A stretch of 64,000 nucleotides of DNA from Vibrio syngnathi. Its GTDB lineage: Bacteria; Pseudomonadota; Gammaproteobacteria; Enterobacterales; Vibrionaceae. Each line of letters begins with the position of its first letter. Within the stretch, counting starts at the first letter, position 1. Positions 10,273 to 21,850 of this stretch are shown here, piece after piece. Below the pieces are notes generated by a model. That model was not told where the DNA came from and made no database searches. It saw only the letters and a program-made list of their open reading frames with translations. A program made the position numbers and the translations under genes. Location: the NCBI RefSeq assembly GCF_002119525.1, contig NZ_CP017916.1, forward strand, positions 2,604,001 to 2,668,000. The letters are read 5' to 3'.

Positions 10273-11487
10273 TTAGTGATGAGCCCACTCAACAGTGTTC
10301 AAATCAATCCCTTCTTTATACATATCCCATAGAGGAGACATGTCGCGTAATTTATTTACCGCTACACGAATTTGTGCAATCGCGTAGTCGATTTCTTCTT
10401 CCGTTGTAAAACGGCCGAATGAGAAACGTACAGAGCTGTGTGCCAGTTCATCGTTTAGACCAAGAGCACGCAGAACGTATGAAGGCTCTAGGCTTGCTGA
10501 TGTACATGCTGAACCTGATGATACTGCTAGGTCTTTTAGAGACATAAGCAGAGACTCACCTTCAACGAAAGCGAAGCTCACGTTTAGGTTGTGTGGTACA
10601 CGTTGGTCTAAGTCGCCGTTTACGGTTACTGCTTCTAGATCTTGAACACCTTTAAGTAGGCGCTCACGAAGTGCTAGTGCGTGATCGTAATCTTTCTGCA
10701 TGTCTTGCTTAGCGATAGCAAACGCTTCGCCCATACCCACGATTTGGTGAGTAGCAAGCGTACCAGAACGGAAACCACGTTCATGACCGCCACCGTGCAT
10801 TTGCGCTTCAAGGCGAATACGTGGCTTACGACGAACGTACAAAGCGCCGATGCCTTTAGGGCCGTATGCTTTGTGCGCAGAAAGAGAGATAAGGTCAACT
10901 TTCATCTCTTTAACGTCTAGTGGGATTTTACCCGCAGACTGCGCCGCATCAACGTGAAAGATAATCTTGCGTGAGCGACATAACTCGCCGATTGCACCGA
11001 TATCTTGGATTACACCAATCTCGTTGTTAACGTGCATGATAGAAACTAAAACAGTATCTTCACGCATTGCAGCTTGTAGCTTGTCTAGATCAATGATGCC
11101 GTTTGCTTCTGGCTCAAGGTAAGTTACCTCAAAACCTTCACGCTCTAGTTGGCGACATGGATCAAGAACCGCTTTGTGTTCTGTTTTACACGTGATTACG
11201 TGCTTACCTTTCTTCTCGTAAAAGTGCGCTGCACCTTTGATAGCAAGGTTGTCTGACTCTGTAGCACCTGACGTGAAAACAATTTCACGTGGGTCTGCAT
11301 TTAGTAGATCGGCAATTTGCTCACGAGCATTATCTACTGATTCTTCTGCCTGCCAGCCGTAACGGTGTGAACGAGATGCAGGGTTACCGAAGTTACCGTC
11401 CATCGTCATACACTGAACCATTTTTTCAGCAACACGTGGATCGACTGGGCATGTAGCTGAATAGTCAAAGTAAATAGGCAGTTTCAT
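10273..11487 (-). CDS. iscS: Cysteine desulfurase IscS
   Basis: A PLP enzyme that takes sulfur from cysteine for Fe-S clusters and for tRNA thiolation. The PLP lysine is K206 in [11 protein letters not shown] and the persulfide cysteine is C328 in [10 protein letters not shown]. Length 404 aa is identical to the usual IscS. It follows iscR by 27 bp. Confidence 0.99.
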   Translation of the reverse strand: MKLPIYFDYSATCPVDPRVAEKMVQCMTMDGNFGNPASRSHRYGWQAEESVDNAREQIADLLNADPREIVFTSGATESDNLAIKGAAHFYEKKGKHVITCKTEHKAVLDPCRQLEREGFEVTYLEPEANGIIDLDKLQAAMREDTVLVSIMHVNNEIGVIQDIGAIGELCRSRKIIFHVDAAQSAGKIPLDVKEMKVDLISLSAHKAYGPKGIGALYVRRKPRIRLEAQMHGGGHERGFRSGTLATHQIVGMGEAFAIAKQDMQKDYDHALALRERLLKGVQDLEAVTVNGDLDQRVPHNLNVSFAFVEGESLLMSLKDLAVSSGSACTSASLEPSYVLRALGLNDELAHSSVRFSFGRFTTEEEIDYAIAQIRVAVNKLRDMSPLWDMYKEGIDLNTVEWAHH

Positions 11488-11514
11488 TTTCTACTCCAAT
11501 GTAAAAACTGACCG

Positions 11515-12036
11515 CTAAGAGCGGGCATTAACACCGTGAGGTGCTGCACTAATCGTTGTAGTGCTCGTATTTTTATGTGCAAAACCATTATTAACCGCAA
11601 GATCGATATCTTGACGATCAGAAATCTGTAAAACTTCGTTATCTTTCATCAGCTCACCGAGCGTAATGTCGTTTAAGAAGCTGCTGATTCGGGAGCTTAA
11701 GTCACGCCATAAAGTGTGAGTTAAACAACGACTACCACCTTGGCAATCTGCTCGACCGTGACACTTAGTTGCATCCACTGATTCGTCTACTGCTGCAATA
11801 ACAGTTCCGACAGCGATGTCGCCCGCTTCTGCACCTAGGCGGTAACCACCACCAGGACCGCGAACACTAGCAACCAAGCCAGCTTTACGTAACTTAGAAA
11901 ATAGCTGCTCTAAGTAAGATAACGAGATGCCTTGTCGCTCTGAAATATCAGCCAGAGGAACTGGGCTCTTTTGCGAATGCAGTGCTACATCTAGCATAGC
12001 TGTTACCGCATATCTTCCTTTAGATGTAAGTTTCAT
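11515..12036 (-). CDS. iscR: Rrf2-family Fe-S regulator IscR
   Basis: IscR holds a [2Fe-2S] cluster and, in that form, represses the isc operon; the apo form activates other genes. The winged helix covers roughly residues 1-65 ([18 protein letters not shown]). The ligand cysteines are at exactly 92, 98 and 104 ([14 protein letters not shown]), with His107. I chose the ATG at 12036 ([14 protein letters not shown]), the conserved IscR start; the longer in-frame ORF adds six residues that the family lacks. Length is 173 aa. Two matching operators lie just upstream. Confidence 0.98.
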   Translation of the reverse strand: MKLTSKGRYAVTAMLDVALHSQKSPVPLADISERQGISLSYLEQLFSKLRKAGLVASVRGPGGGYRLGAEAGDIAVGTVIAAVDESVDATKCHGRADCQGGSRCLTHTLWRDLSSRISSFLNDITLGELMKDNEVLQISDRQDIDLAVNNGFAHKNTSTTTISAAPHGVNARS

Positions 12037-12078
12037 ATCACACCGTATCCACATTGTTTATGTGGTTGGAATCTTCCC

Positions 12079-12103
12079 ATACCCGACTAAATTGGTCAAG
12101 TAT
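12079..12103 (-). promoter_or_regulatory. IscR type 1 binding site (proximal)
   Basis: Minus-strand 25-mer beginning ATACTTGACCAATTTAGTCG and ending GGTAT; it fits the known type 1 IscR pattern (ATA-n-n-TGAC ... AGTC-n-n-n-TAT). It is 43 bp upstream of the iscR start. It predicts cluster-dependent autorepression. Confidence 0.85.
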
Positions 12104-12128
12104 TTAGTTGACTATTTTAGTCAGGTAT
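12104..12128 (-). promoter_or_regulatory. IscR type 1 binding site (distal), directly abutting the first
   Basis: Minus-strand 25-mer starting ATACCTGACTAAAATAGTCA and ending ACTAA; a second good type 1 match with no gap to the proximal site. Tandem sites at the iscR promoter are also known in E. coli. The two sites probably cover the promoter elements. Confidence 0.8.
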
Positions 12129-12152
12129 TCACCCTTAGGGTTTGTATGGGTT

Positions 12153-12881
12153 TTATTTGTCGTTTTTGCTCTTCTCAATTGAAGTCAAAATGCCGCGTAG
12201 AGTGTTGATCTCTTGCAGCTCTGGACGAGCTCGGCTGAACAGACGACGTAGCTTATTCATCACCTGACCCGGCTTATCCTTAGAGATAAATTGGGTATCA
12301 ATGATCACTTTTTCAAGGTGCTCATAGAACATTTCTAGTTCTTCGTGACGAGGGTACTCATCTTGTTGCTGCGGCTGGTATTGGCTCGCTACCATATCAA
12401 GGTGTGCCACACGTACTTCATAGCTAAGAGTCTGTACCGCCATTGCTAGGTTTAGCGAGCTGTATTCAGGGTTCGCAGGAATACATACATGGAAATGACA
12501 CTTCTGAAGCTCATCATTGGTTAAGCCTGTACGCTCACGGCCGAACACTAATGCTACAGGGTGCTTTTGACCTTCAACAGCAAATTTTTGTCCACATTCA
12601 CGCGGCTCAAGCATTGGCCACTCAAGCGTTCGAGAGCGAGCACTCGAACCAACCACCAAACCACAGTCTTTTACTGCTTCATCCAGTGTAGAAACGATGG
12701 TCGCGTTTTCTGCGATGTCACCTGCACCCGCAGCCAGTGCTAAGGTCTGCTCGTCAACTTCACATTGAGGGTCTACAAGAACTAACTGACTCAAACCCAT
12801 CACTTTCATTGCGCGAGCTGCTGATCCGATATTTCCCGAATGAGACGTACCAACCAGAACGACTTTTACATTGTCTAACAT
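12153..12881 (-). CDS. trmJ: tRNA (cytidine/uridine-32-2'-O-)-methyltransferase TrmJ
   Basis: TrmJ is a SPOUT-class methyltransferase acting on the 2'-OH of nucleotide 32 in tRNA. The SPOUT knot motifs are seen in [15 protein letters not shown] and [24 protein letters not shown] used the ATG at 12881 ([19 protein letters not shown]), the family's usual start; the upstream in-frame start adds five residues. Length is 242 aa. It lies upstream of iscR, as is common, and diverges from suhB. Confidence 0.96.
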   Translation of the reverse strand: MLDNVKVVLVGTSHSGNIGSAARAMKVMGLSQLVLVDPQCEVDEQTLALAAGAGDIAENATIVSTLDEAVKDCGLVVGSSARSRTLEWPMLEPRECGQKFAVEGQKHPVALVFGRERTGLTNDELQKCHFHVCIPANPEYSSLNLAMAVQTLSYEVRVAHLDMVASQYQPQQQDEYPRHEELEMFYEHLEKVIIDTQFISKDKPGQVMNKLRRLFSRARPELQEINTLRGILTSIEKSKNDK

Positions 12882-12988
12882 GCTATATGACACCACTTTA
12901 AAAATAATCGCGAGATATTAACACATAGCTAAGTAAAATGGTCAGACCCTTCTCGGAATGTGAAATCAAGAGTTCAAAAAATAACCAC

Positions 12989-13016
12989 TTCCATTTTGGG
13001 GAAACTTTGGTATACT
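12989..13016 (+). promoter_or_regulatory. Probable sigma70 promoter of suhB
   Basis: A good -10 hexamer TATACT at 13011-13016 with a weak -35 (TTCCAT, 12989-12994) 16 bp upstream. It would give a leader of about 40 nt that includes the boxA-like element. Confidence 0.5.
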
Positions 13017-13032
13017 CGCCGCCGCTTTAAAC

Positions 13033-13044
13033 TGTTCTTTAACA
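13033..13044 (+). promoter_or_regulatory. boxA-like element in the suhB leader
   Basis: TGTTCTTTAACA matches the rrn boxA sequence in this same window (GCTCTTTAACA) apart from one base. It sits between the probable promoter and the start codon, overlapping the region before the weak ribosome-binding site. In E. coli the Nus complex represses suhB through a boxA in its 5' UTR, so the same autoregulation is likely here. Confidence 0.7.
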
Positions 13045-13062
13045 TCTTGTGGGAAAAACCAT

Positions 13063-13866
13063 ATGCATCCAATGCTAAACATTGCGATACGCGCTGCGCG
13101 TAAAGCTGGCAACCATATTGCTAAATCTCTAGAAACAACTGATAAGATCGAATCGTCTCTAAAAGGTAACAACGATTACGTTACTAACATTGCTCAAGAA
13201 GCTGAGTACATGATTATTGAGACAATCAAATCATCTTACCCAGAGCACAGCATTATTTCTGAAGAGTCAGGCCTAACTGAAGGTAAAGATTCTGACGTAC
13301 AATGGATCGTTGACCCACTAGATGGCACCAACAACTTTGTAAAAGGTTTCCCTCACTTCTCTGTATCTATCGCTGTTCGCATGAACGGTCGTACAGAAGT
13401 TGCTTGTGTTTATGACCCAATGCTAAACGAGCTATTCACAGCTCAACGTGGCGCTGGCGCTCAACTTAACAACGCTCGTATGCGTGTTACTCAACTTAAA
13501 GACCTTCAAGGTACTGTTCTAGCGACTGGTTTCCCATTCAAGCAAAAACAACACTCTGAATCTTTCATGAAGATCATCTCTGGTCTATTCGTTGATTGTG
13601 CTGATTTCCGTCGTACTGGTTCTCCAGCTCTTGACCTATGTTACCTAGCGGCTGGCCGTGTTGACGGTTACCTAGAACTAGGCCTTAAGCCATGGGATCT
13701 AGCTGCTGGCGATCTAATCGCTCGTGAAGCTGGTGCTATCATGACTGACTTTGCTGGCGGTACTGATTACATGACGTCTGGTAATGTTGTTGCTTCAAGC
13801 GCACGTGGTGTTAAGTCTATTCTTAAGCACGTTCGTGAGAACTCTAACGAAGGTATGCTGAAGTAA
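13063..13866 (+). CDS. suhB: Inositol-1-monophosphatase / Nus-complex factor SuhB
   Basis: SuhB belongs to the Mg-dependent inositol monophosphatase family and in gammaproteobacteria serves in the NusA/B/E/G complex for rRNA antitermination and folding. The metal-binding motifs are VDPLDGTNNFVKGFP and PWDLAAGDLIAREAG. Length 267 aa equals E. coli SuhB. The ribosome-binding site is poor (GTGGGA, about 9 nt upstream) and a boxA-like element precedes it, in keeping with translational control. The gene uses a restricted codon set, suggesting high expression. A terminator follows. Confidence 0.97.
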   Translation: MHPMLNIAIRAARKAGNHIAKSLETTDKIESSLKGNNDYVTNIAQEAEYMIIETIKSSYPEHSIISEESGLTEGKDSDVQWIVDPLDGTNNFVKGFPHFSVSIAVRMNGRTEVACVYDPMLNELFTAQRGAGAQLNNARMRVTQLKDLQGTVLATGFPFKQKQHSESFMKIISGLFVDCADFRRTGSPALDLCYLAAGRVDGYLELGLKPWDLAAGDLIAREAGAIMTDFAGGTDYMTSGNVVASSARGVKSILKHVRENSNEGMLK

Positions 13867-13912
13867 TTCAGACCTCACGTTAATGCTCTTTAGTTAAGAG
13901 CTGAAGATTTTC

Positions 13913-13938
13913 AAAGCCTCGCTATTGCGGGGCTTTTT
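13913..13938 (+). terminator. Rho-independent terminator after suhB
   Basis: Stem AAAGCCTCGC / GCGGGGCTTT with a TATT loop, followed by TTTTG. Lies 47 bp past the suhB stop. Confidence 0.9.
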
Positions 13939-14096
13939 TGTATCTGCGATACGAGATACGAGCAAGATGGCGGTTAGTTAAAGTGAACACTTATCCCGTA
14001 AGTTGCATTTGAGTCACCACTCAAGCGGCATTTACGGAATGATACATACTGCAAAGCCCCTTCGAGAATAGAAGCTTATCGATGAAGTACAGACAT

Positions 14097-14128
14097 AAAA
14101 AAACCGCTAGTTGCCCAGCGGTTTTTTT
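14097..14128 (-). terminator. Terminator after secF
   Basis: Twelve-bp stem with A-run and T-run arms around CCGCT/AGCGG and an 8-nt loop; it would work in both directions. It is 28 bp past the secF stop. The DNA between here and the suhB terminator (13939-14096) shows no gene. Confidence 0.88.
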
Positions 14129-14156
14129 GGTTCAGCGAAACAGGTTAAGCCAAGGC

Positions 14157-15104
14157 TTAAGGCATTTCGTCAAACTCTTCACCTTCTTTATCCACTTGTG
14201 GTGGCATTAGATGCTCACGCGTGATACCCAACTTCATAGCTAGTGCTGATGCAACGTAGATAGAAGAGTAAGTACCAACCGTAATACCCAATAGAAGTGC
14301 AGTCGCGAAGCCGTGAATCATAGCACCGCCCTGAGCGAACAGCGCGATAACTACGAACAACGTTGTACCAGAAGTAATCAATGTACGGCTCAATGTTTGT
14401 GTAATTGAGCTGTTCAGCACTTCAGGCGCTTCACCCTTACGCATCTTACGGAAGTTCTCACGAATACGGTCAAATACGACTATGGTATCGTTGAGGGAGT
14501 AACCGACTACCGTTAGCAAAGCTGCTACGATGGTAAGATCCACCTCAATTTGCATTAGAGAGAACACACCCAGTGTGATGATAACGTCGTGCGCCAGTGC
14601 TAATACCGCACCCGCAGCCAAGCGCCATTCGAATCGCACTGACACATAGATCAAGATACAAATCAGAGAAACAAGGATAGCCAGGCCACCCGCTTCTGTT
14701 AGCTCGTCACCCACATTAGGACCAACGAACTCGATACGACGCATCTCAACTTGCTCACCAGTACCATCTTTAATTGCAGACAGGATCTGGTTACCAAGCG
14801 TTTCGCCAGCAACACCGTCACGTGGACGTAAACGAACCATTACCTCACGTGCAGAACCAAAGTTCTGTACCGTTGCATCACCGAAGCCTTCCGCTTCTAG
14901 TGCACTACGAATATCAGGTAAGTTTGCTGGTTGCTCAAAACCCACTTCAATCAGAGTACCACCGGTAAAATCTAGACCCCAGTTCAACGATTTCGTTGTT
15001 AAGGTAAAGATGGCAGTACCAATCATCAAGATTGAGAATACAAAGGCAACCTTTGACCAACGCATAAAGTCGATCATTTTTTCTGCTTTTAGAATCTGAA
15101 ACAT
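14157..15104 (-). CDS. secF: Protein translocase subunit SecF
   Basis: SecF pairs with SecD in the inner membrane and uses the proton gradient to pull translocating proteins into the periplasm. The protein has 315 aa with one N-terminal membrane helix, a periplasmic loop (DFTGGTLIEVGFEQP) and five C-terminal helices, including VGYSLNDTIVVFDRIREN, a SecF hallmark. It is 14 bp after secD and is the last gene of queA-tgt-yajC-secD-secF. Confidence 0.98.
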   Translation of the reverse strand: MFQILKAEKMIDFMRWSKVAFVFSILMIGTAIFTLTTKSLNWGLDFTGGTLIEVGFEQPANLPDIRSALEAEGFGDATVQNFGSAREVMVRLRPRDGVAGETLGNQILSAIKDGTGEQVEMRRIEFVGPNVGDELTEAGGLAILVSLICILIYVSVRFEWRLAAGAVLALAHDVIITLGVFSLMQIEVDLTIVAALLTVVGYSLNDTIVVFDRIRENFRKMRKGEAPEVLNSSITQTLSRTLITSGTTLFVVIALFAQGGAMIHGFATALLLGITVGTYSSIYVASALAMKLGITREHLMPPQVDKEGEEFDEMP

Positions 15105-15118
15105 ATTAATTCCTAGCC

Positions 15119-16975
15119 TTAGATCGACAGTTTCTTAACGCGTTTGCCGCCATACATCAGATTCACGATACAACGTGTTCCGACAATAGCTGTAAACATT
15201 GAAGTTAAGATACCGATAGACAGCGTTACCGCGAAGCCTTTAATTGCACCTGTACCTACAGCAAATAGAATGATTGCTGTCAGTAGTGTGGTGATATTGG
15301 CATCGGCGATAGTGCTAAATGCGTTTGCATAACCTTGGTGAATTGCTTGTTGTGGACTACGTCCATCTCGAAGTTCTTCACGTATACGTTCAAAGATAAG
15401 TACGTTGGCATCGACCGCCATACCGACCGTCAATACGATACCGGCAATACCTGGCAGAGTCATAGTAGCCCCCGGAATCATCGACATCACACCGATAATC
15501 AACACCAAGTTAGCCATCAGAGCAACGTTCGCAATCAAACCGAAAGTACGGTAGTAAAGCAGAGTAAATAACATTACTGCAGCCATACCCCAAACCATCG
15601 CCATGATACCCATATCGATGTTTTGTTGACCCATAGATGGACCAATCGTACGTTCTTCTACAATCGAGATAGGCGCAATCAATGCACCTGCACGTAGTAG
15701 AAGTGCCAAGTTATGAGCTTCAGACGTTGAGTCGATACCTGTAATACGGAAGTTACGGCCAAGCGCAGATTGAATCGTCGCTTGGTTGATCACTTCTTCG
15801 TGCTTACTTAGGATCACTCTGCCTTCAGGTGTTTTACGACCGCTGTCTTTATACTCTGCAAATACGGTTGCCATTAGCTTACCGATATTTTGACGAGAGA
15901 ATGTAGACATCTTGCTACCACCTTCGCTGTCTAGCGAGATGTTAACTTGTGGGCGACCATATTCATCAACACTTGAGCTTGCATCTGTAATGCTAGAACC
16001 GCCTAAGATAACGCGCTTCTTAAGTACCACAGGGCGACCATCACGGTCTTGCTTAATTTCACTACCAGCAGGAGCACGGCCAGAAGCTGCAGCGGCCAAA
16101 TCGGCACTGCTGTCCACTTCACGGAATTCAAGAGTCGCGGTTGCGCCTAAAATTTCTTTAGCACGAGCCGTGTCTTGAACACCTGGCAATTCCACTACGA
16201 TACGGCTAGCACCTTGACGTTGAACCAAAGGCTCAGCAACACCAAGTTCGTTAACACGGTTACGTAGAATGGTAATATTTTGCTCTACTGCGTAGTTGCG
16301 AATCTCTTGAAGACGAGCATCTGTAAAGCTTGCAACCAAAGAGAAACGGCCGTTAGATTCTGAATCTACAAACGTCATATCTTGGTGCTTAGATTGCAGT
16401 AGCGATTTAGCTTCAGCAAGCTGCTCTTCATTACGTAGAATCACTTCAACCGCATCTTTACCCGATGGGCGAATAGCACGGTAGCGGATTTTCTCTTCAC
16501 GAAGTTCGCTGCGGAACGCTTCTTCTTGTTGGCCAACCAGTTTTTGCATCGCAGCGTCCATATCCACTTCCATTAAGAAGTGCACACCACCACGTAAATC
16601 AAGACCCAGTTTCATTGGTGCAGCACCAATAGATTCAAGCCAATCAGGAGTTGAAGCCGCTAAGTTTAAAGCAACGATAACGTCATCACCTAGTGCTTCT
16701 GTGATGATATCACGGGCACTAATTTGCGTATCTGTATCGTTAAAGCGAACAAGAATAGAACCGTTTTCAAGAGCAACGGATTTAGTAGAAAGGTTTTCTG
16801 CTTCAAGAGCATTGGTGACAGCATCCAGCGTAGACAGATCTACAGAGGCGCCACGCGCCCCTGTAACTTGAACTGCCGGATCTTCACCGTATATATTTGG
16901 AAGTGCGTACAACGCAGCGATAGCGATGGCAAACACCACCATCAAGTACTTCCATAACGGATAACGGTTTAGCAC
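15119..16975 (-). CDS. secD: Protein translocase subunit SecD
   Basis: SecD forms the secretion motor with SecF. The 618-aa protein has an N-terminal membrane helix, the P1 periplasmic domain ([16 protein letters not shown] is the family motif) and a C-terminal RND-like block of helices with [19 protein letters not shown]. The length is that of the E. coli protein. It lies 20 bp after yajC. Confidence 0.98.
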   Translation of the reverse strand: MLNRYPLWKYLMVVFAIAIAALYALPNIYGEDPAVQVTGARGASVDLSTLDAVTNALEAENLSTKSVALENGSILVRFNDTDTQISARDIITEALGDDVIVALNLAASTPDWLESIGAAPMKLGLDLRGGVHFLMEVDMDAAMQKLVGQQEEAFRSELREEKIRYRAIRPSGKDAVEVILRNEEQLAEAKSLLQSKHQDMTFVDSESNGRFSLVASFTDARLQEIRNYAVEQNITILRNRVNELGVAEPLVQRQGASRIVVELPGVQDTARAKEILGATATLEFREVDSSADLAAAASGRAPAGSEIKQDRDGRPVVLKKRVILGGSSITDASSSVDEYGRPQVNISLDSEGGSKMSTFSRQNIGKLMATVFAEYKDSGRKTPEGRVILSKHEEVINQATIQSALGRNFRITGIDSTSEAHNLALLLRAGALIAPISIVEERTIGPSMGQQNIDMGIMAMVWGMAAVMLFTLLYYRTFGLIANVALMANLVLIIGVMSMIPGATMTLPGIAGIVLTVGMAVDANVLIFERIREELRDGRSPQQAIHQGYANAFSTIADANITTLLTAIILFAVGTGAIKGFAVTLSIGILTSMFTAIVGTRCIVNLMYGGKRVKKLSI

Positions 16976-16995
16976 AGCGAGGATCCTCTAGCTGT

Positions 16996-17325
16996 TTATA
17001 GTGATTTCAGAGTACCTTTTGGTAGCACTGCTGTAACGAAGTCTTTCTTGATAACGACTTCGTTATTTGCGTTCAGTTCGATAGCAACGTAGTCGCTGTC
17101 TTCAGCAATCTTAGTGATCTTGCCGATTAGGCCGCCGCTTGTAAGAACTTCATCCCCTTTGCCCATAGAAGACATAAGGTTCTTGTGCTCTTTAACACGC
17201 TTAGCTTGTGGACGGTAGATCATGAAGTAGAAGATCACAGCGAACATACCTAGCATGATAAGCATTTCAAAACCGCCGCCTGCTGGTGCACCTTCTGCTG
17301 CTGCGTGAGCTTGAGAAATAAACAT
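16996..17325 (-). CDS. yajC: Preprotein translocase subunit YajC
   Basis: A small membrane protein that joins SecDF. One membrane helix (FEMLIMLGMFAVIFYFMIY) is followed by RPQAKRVKEHKNLMSSMGKGDEV, the YajC signature. I chose the ATG at 17325 (MFISQAHAAAEG) because GAGG lies 9 nt upstream; the in-frame ATG three codons earlier would touch that site directly. Length is 109 aa. Confidence 0.96.
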   Translation of the reverse strand: MFISQAHAAAEGAPAGGGFEMLIMLGMFAVIFYFMIYRPQAKRVKEHKNLMSSMGKGDEVLTSGGLIGKITKIAEDSDYVAIELNANNEVVIKKDFVTAVLPKGTLKSL

Positions 17326-17390
17326 TAAAAACATCCTCTATTATATTTTGGTAATTGTTTGTCTAATTGGGTTGTATCCCTTTATTTTCA

Positions 17391-17420
17391 AGCCCCAACT
17401 CTCGGAAGAGAGATGGGGCT
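17391..17420 (-). terminator. Hairpin between tgt and yajC, possible partial terminator
   Basis: Stem AGCCCCA (17391-17397) with TGGGGCT (17414-17420), extended inside by CTCTC/GAGAG pairing. On the minus strand the tail is TTGAAAATAAAGG, a poor U-run, so read-through into yajC-secDF is expected. Confidence 0.5.
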
Positions 17421-17436
17421 CGCAAAAAAAGAAATA

Positions 17437-18621
<1,185 letters not shown>

Positions 18622-18767
18622 TTAGATCAAACATAAGTTCAGTCTAGTCAGTTCTATGAGGAGCGGTCGCGTATTCCTTGCGAGAGATTAGACAGACACC
18701 CTGCCCGACTCCTAGCCTACTGCTAGCACCCGTAAATTATGTTTATATCGTTTATAACCAGCTTAAA

Positions 18768-20154
<1,387 letters not shown>

Positions 20155-20595
20155 ATGATCAAGGTTGAAGATATGATGACTCGCAACCCTCATACCCTAT
20201 TGCGCTCACACTCACTGGCCGATGCTAAGCACATGATGGAAGCGCTTGATATCCGCCATATACCGGTTGTTGATGCCGACAGACAACTGCTTGGCGTCGT
20301 CACACAGCGAGACGTTCTTGCTGCTCAAGAGTCTAGCCTGCAAAACATCCCACAAGCTCAATCCTTTACTCTTGCTACACCGCTCAACGACATCATGCAC
20401 AAAAGCGTAATGTCTGTAGAACCACGAGCAGGATTAAAAGAGTCGGCTGTTTATATGCAGAAACACAAAGTGGGCTGTTTGCCTGTCGTAGAGAACCACG
20501 AACTCGTGGGCATCATTACAGACAGCGATTTCGTTACGATAGCCATTAACCTGCTAGAGCTACAAGAAGAAGCGGAACCGGAAGAGGTAAATTAA
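20155..20595 (+). CDS. CBS-domain protein (two CBS motifs), function unknown
   Basis: The 146 residues are almost entirely two CBS motifs: one near 1-60 (VEDMMTRNPHTLLRSHSLADAKHMM ... VVTQRDVL, here split for brevity) and one near 80-135 (IMHKSVMSVEP ... GIITDSDFV). A CBS pair normally binds adenine nucleotides and regulates a partner; no effector domain is attached. The ribosome-binding site is near perfect (AAGGAGG), suggesting good expression. It stands alone between queA and the sucrose repressor, so context gives no clue to the target. Similar stand-alone CBS proteins are common in vibrios. Confidence 0.85.
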   Translation: MIKVEDMMTRNPHTLLRSHSLADAKHMMEALDIRHIPVVDADRQLLGVVTQRDVLAAQESSLQNIPQAQSFTLATPLNDIMHKSVMSVEPRAGLKESAVYMQKHKVGCLPVVENHELVGIITDSDFVTIAINLLELQEEAEPEEVN

Positions 20596-20615
20596 CCACT
20601 CTTCACCAATAGACA

Positions 20616-20644
20616 CGCTAAGGAAAGAGAGCGGATCCTTAGCG
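20616..20644. terminator. Hairpin between the convergent CBS and repressor genes
   Basis: Perfect 9-bp stem CGCTAAGGA / TCCTTAGCG with an 11-nt loop. It overlaps the stop codon of the repressor. Neither side has a T-run, so it is a weak candidate for a shared terminator. Confidence 0.35.
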
Positions 20645-21652
20645 TTGCGGTACGTTATTACGAAGAATTTCAGGGCTACGTGAAATAGACGGAACTTTAG
20701 GTGTATGTCGGATAACGACTGTCGGTTCTAGCAACATAGCTTTTGGAAAAGACTCTCCGGTTTGAATCAACTCCATCATCATATCAAAACCTAACAGCGC
20801 AATTTGATGTATGGGTTGCTTAACACTTGAAAAGCCCAATGACTGGGCAATAAATGTGTCATCAAACCCTACAATATCAACCCTTTCAAGCAGTTGACTG
20901 TCTACTGATTTTAACCCGTTAAACAGATGACTAGCCGATATATCATCTGAACAAAATACAGCTTCCAGTGGCGAAGAATTATCGACGATCAAGTGTTGGA
21001 TATATTCTGTCAACAACTCCGTAGTATAGGGAGCTAACACATGTTTTTTATCCAACAGGATATCGCGAGACTTTAGTTCTGTTTGAAAACCAATAAAACG
21101 ATCCGATTGAATATCACTGGCTCCAATAAAGCCAATACGACGATACCCTCGCTTAGCAAAATAACAGGCAACTTGCTCACCCCCGTGCTGGTGATGAGTA
21201 CCTATACTCGCAACAGTAGGGTCTGTCGCTGTCAACAATACGACAGGAAACGGTAGCTCACCTAATGGCTCTAGATGTTCTTTTTTCAACGAGCGAGGGA
21301 TTAGAAAAACACCATCAACCTTATGGTTGATGCACTCCGAAAGAAACGTCTTCTCTAACTGTAAATTATTCCGGCTATTAAACAACAGTATGCTTCGGCC
21401 ATGCTTGTAGGCCTCTTCCTCAAGAACATCTACTAGCTGAGTAAAGAAAGGATTCGACATATTTCGCACAATGACAGCAAACAGCTTAGTTGGCTTTTTA
21501 CGCTTCGCAGGCGGTTTCTGATAGTTCAGAGCTTCCATCGTACTAATCACAGACAGCTTTGCTTGCTCTGAGACACGCTCACTACCATTTAGCACCCTTG
21601 ATACTGTCGCGATTGATACACCCGCACGTTTAGCAACATCCCTAATGGTCAT
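20639..21652 (-). CDS. scrR: LacI-family transcriptional repressor of the sucrose genes
   Basis: An N-terminal LacI-type helix-turn-helix (MTIRDVAKRAGVSIATVSRVLNG) is followed by a periplasmic-binding-type ligand domain (residues about 60-330; AVIVRNMSNPFF, GFIGASDIQSDRF). It is transcribed away from the sucrose hydrolase, PTS and fructokinase genes, the usual position of the ScrR/CscR repressor. By analogy it would release DNA on binding fructose or a fructose phosphate. I chose the ATG at 21652; an in-frame GTG two codons earlier is also possible. The name rests on context and family. Confidence 0.85.
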   Translation of the reverse strand: MTIRDVAKRAGVSIATVSRVLNGSERVSEQAKLSVISTMEALNYQKPPAKRKKPTKLFAVIVRNMSNPFFTQLVDVLEEEAYKHGRSILLFNSRNNLQLEKTFLSECINHKVDGVFLIPRSLKKEHLEPLGELPFPVVLLTATDPTVASIGTHHQHGGEQVACYFAKRGYRRIGFIGASDIQSDRFIGFQTELKSRDILLDKKHVLAPYTTELLTEYIQHLIVDNSSPLEAVFCSDDISASHLFNGLKSVDSQLLERVDIVGFDDTFIAQSLGFSSVKQPIHQIALLGFDMMMELIQTGESFPKAMLLEPTVVIRHTPKVPSISRSPEILRNNVPQR

Positions 21653-21704
21653 GTTCACTCATTCTCTTTAACAATCTACCAACCCAATACATTAACCAAA
21701 AACA

Positions 21705-21726
21705 TGTAACAAGACTTGGTGTTACA
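21705..21726. promoter_or_regulatory. Candidate operator in the scrR-scrB intergenic region
   Basis: Inverted repeat TGTAACA (21705-21711) and TGTTACA (21720-21726) with an 8-nt spacer, between the divergent repressor and hydrolase genes. LacI operators often have a central CG, which this lacks, so it may instead serve another regulator. Confidence 0.3.
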
Positions 21727-21850
21727 TCACAAACGACTACAGATTTAGCCAATATTCACTCAGAACTGCTGGAGAATTCGTCCTCACTATTTTATCAAGT
21801 CGTCACCCTACCTATGATTTAAACCAAGCAACATGATTAGGTAAGCCATC

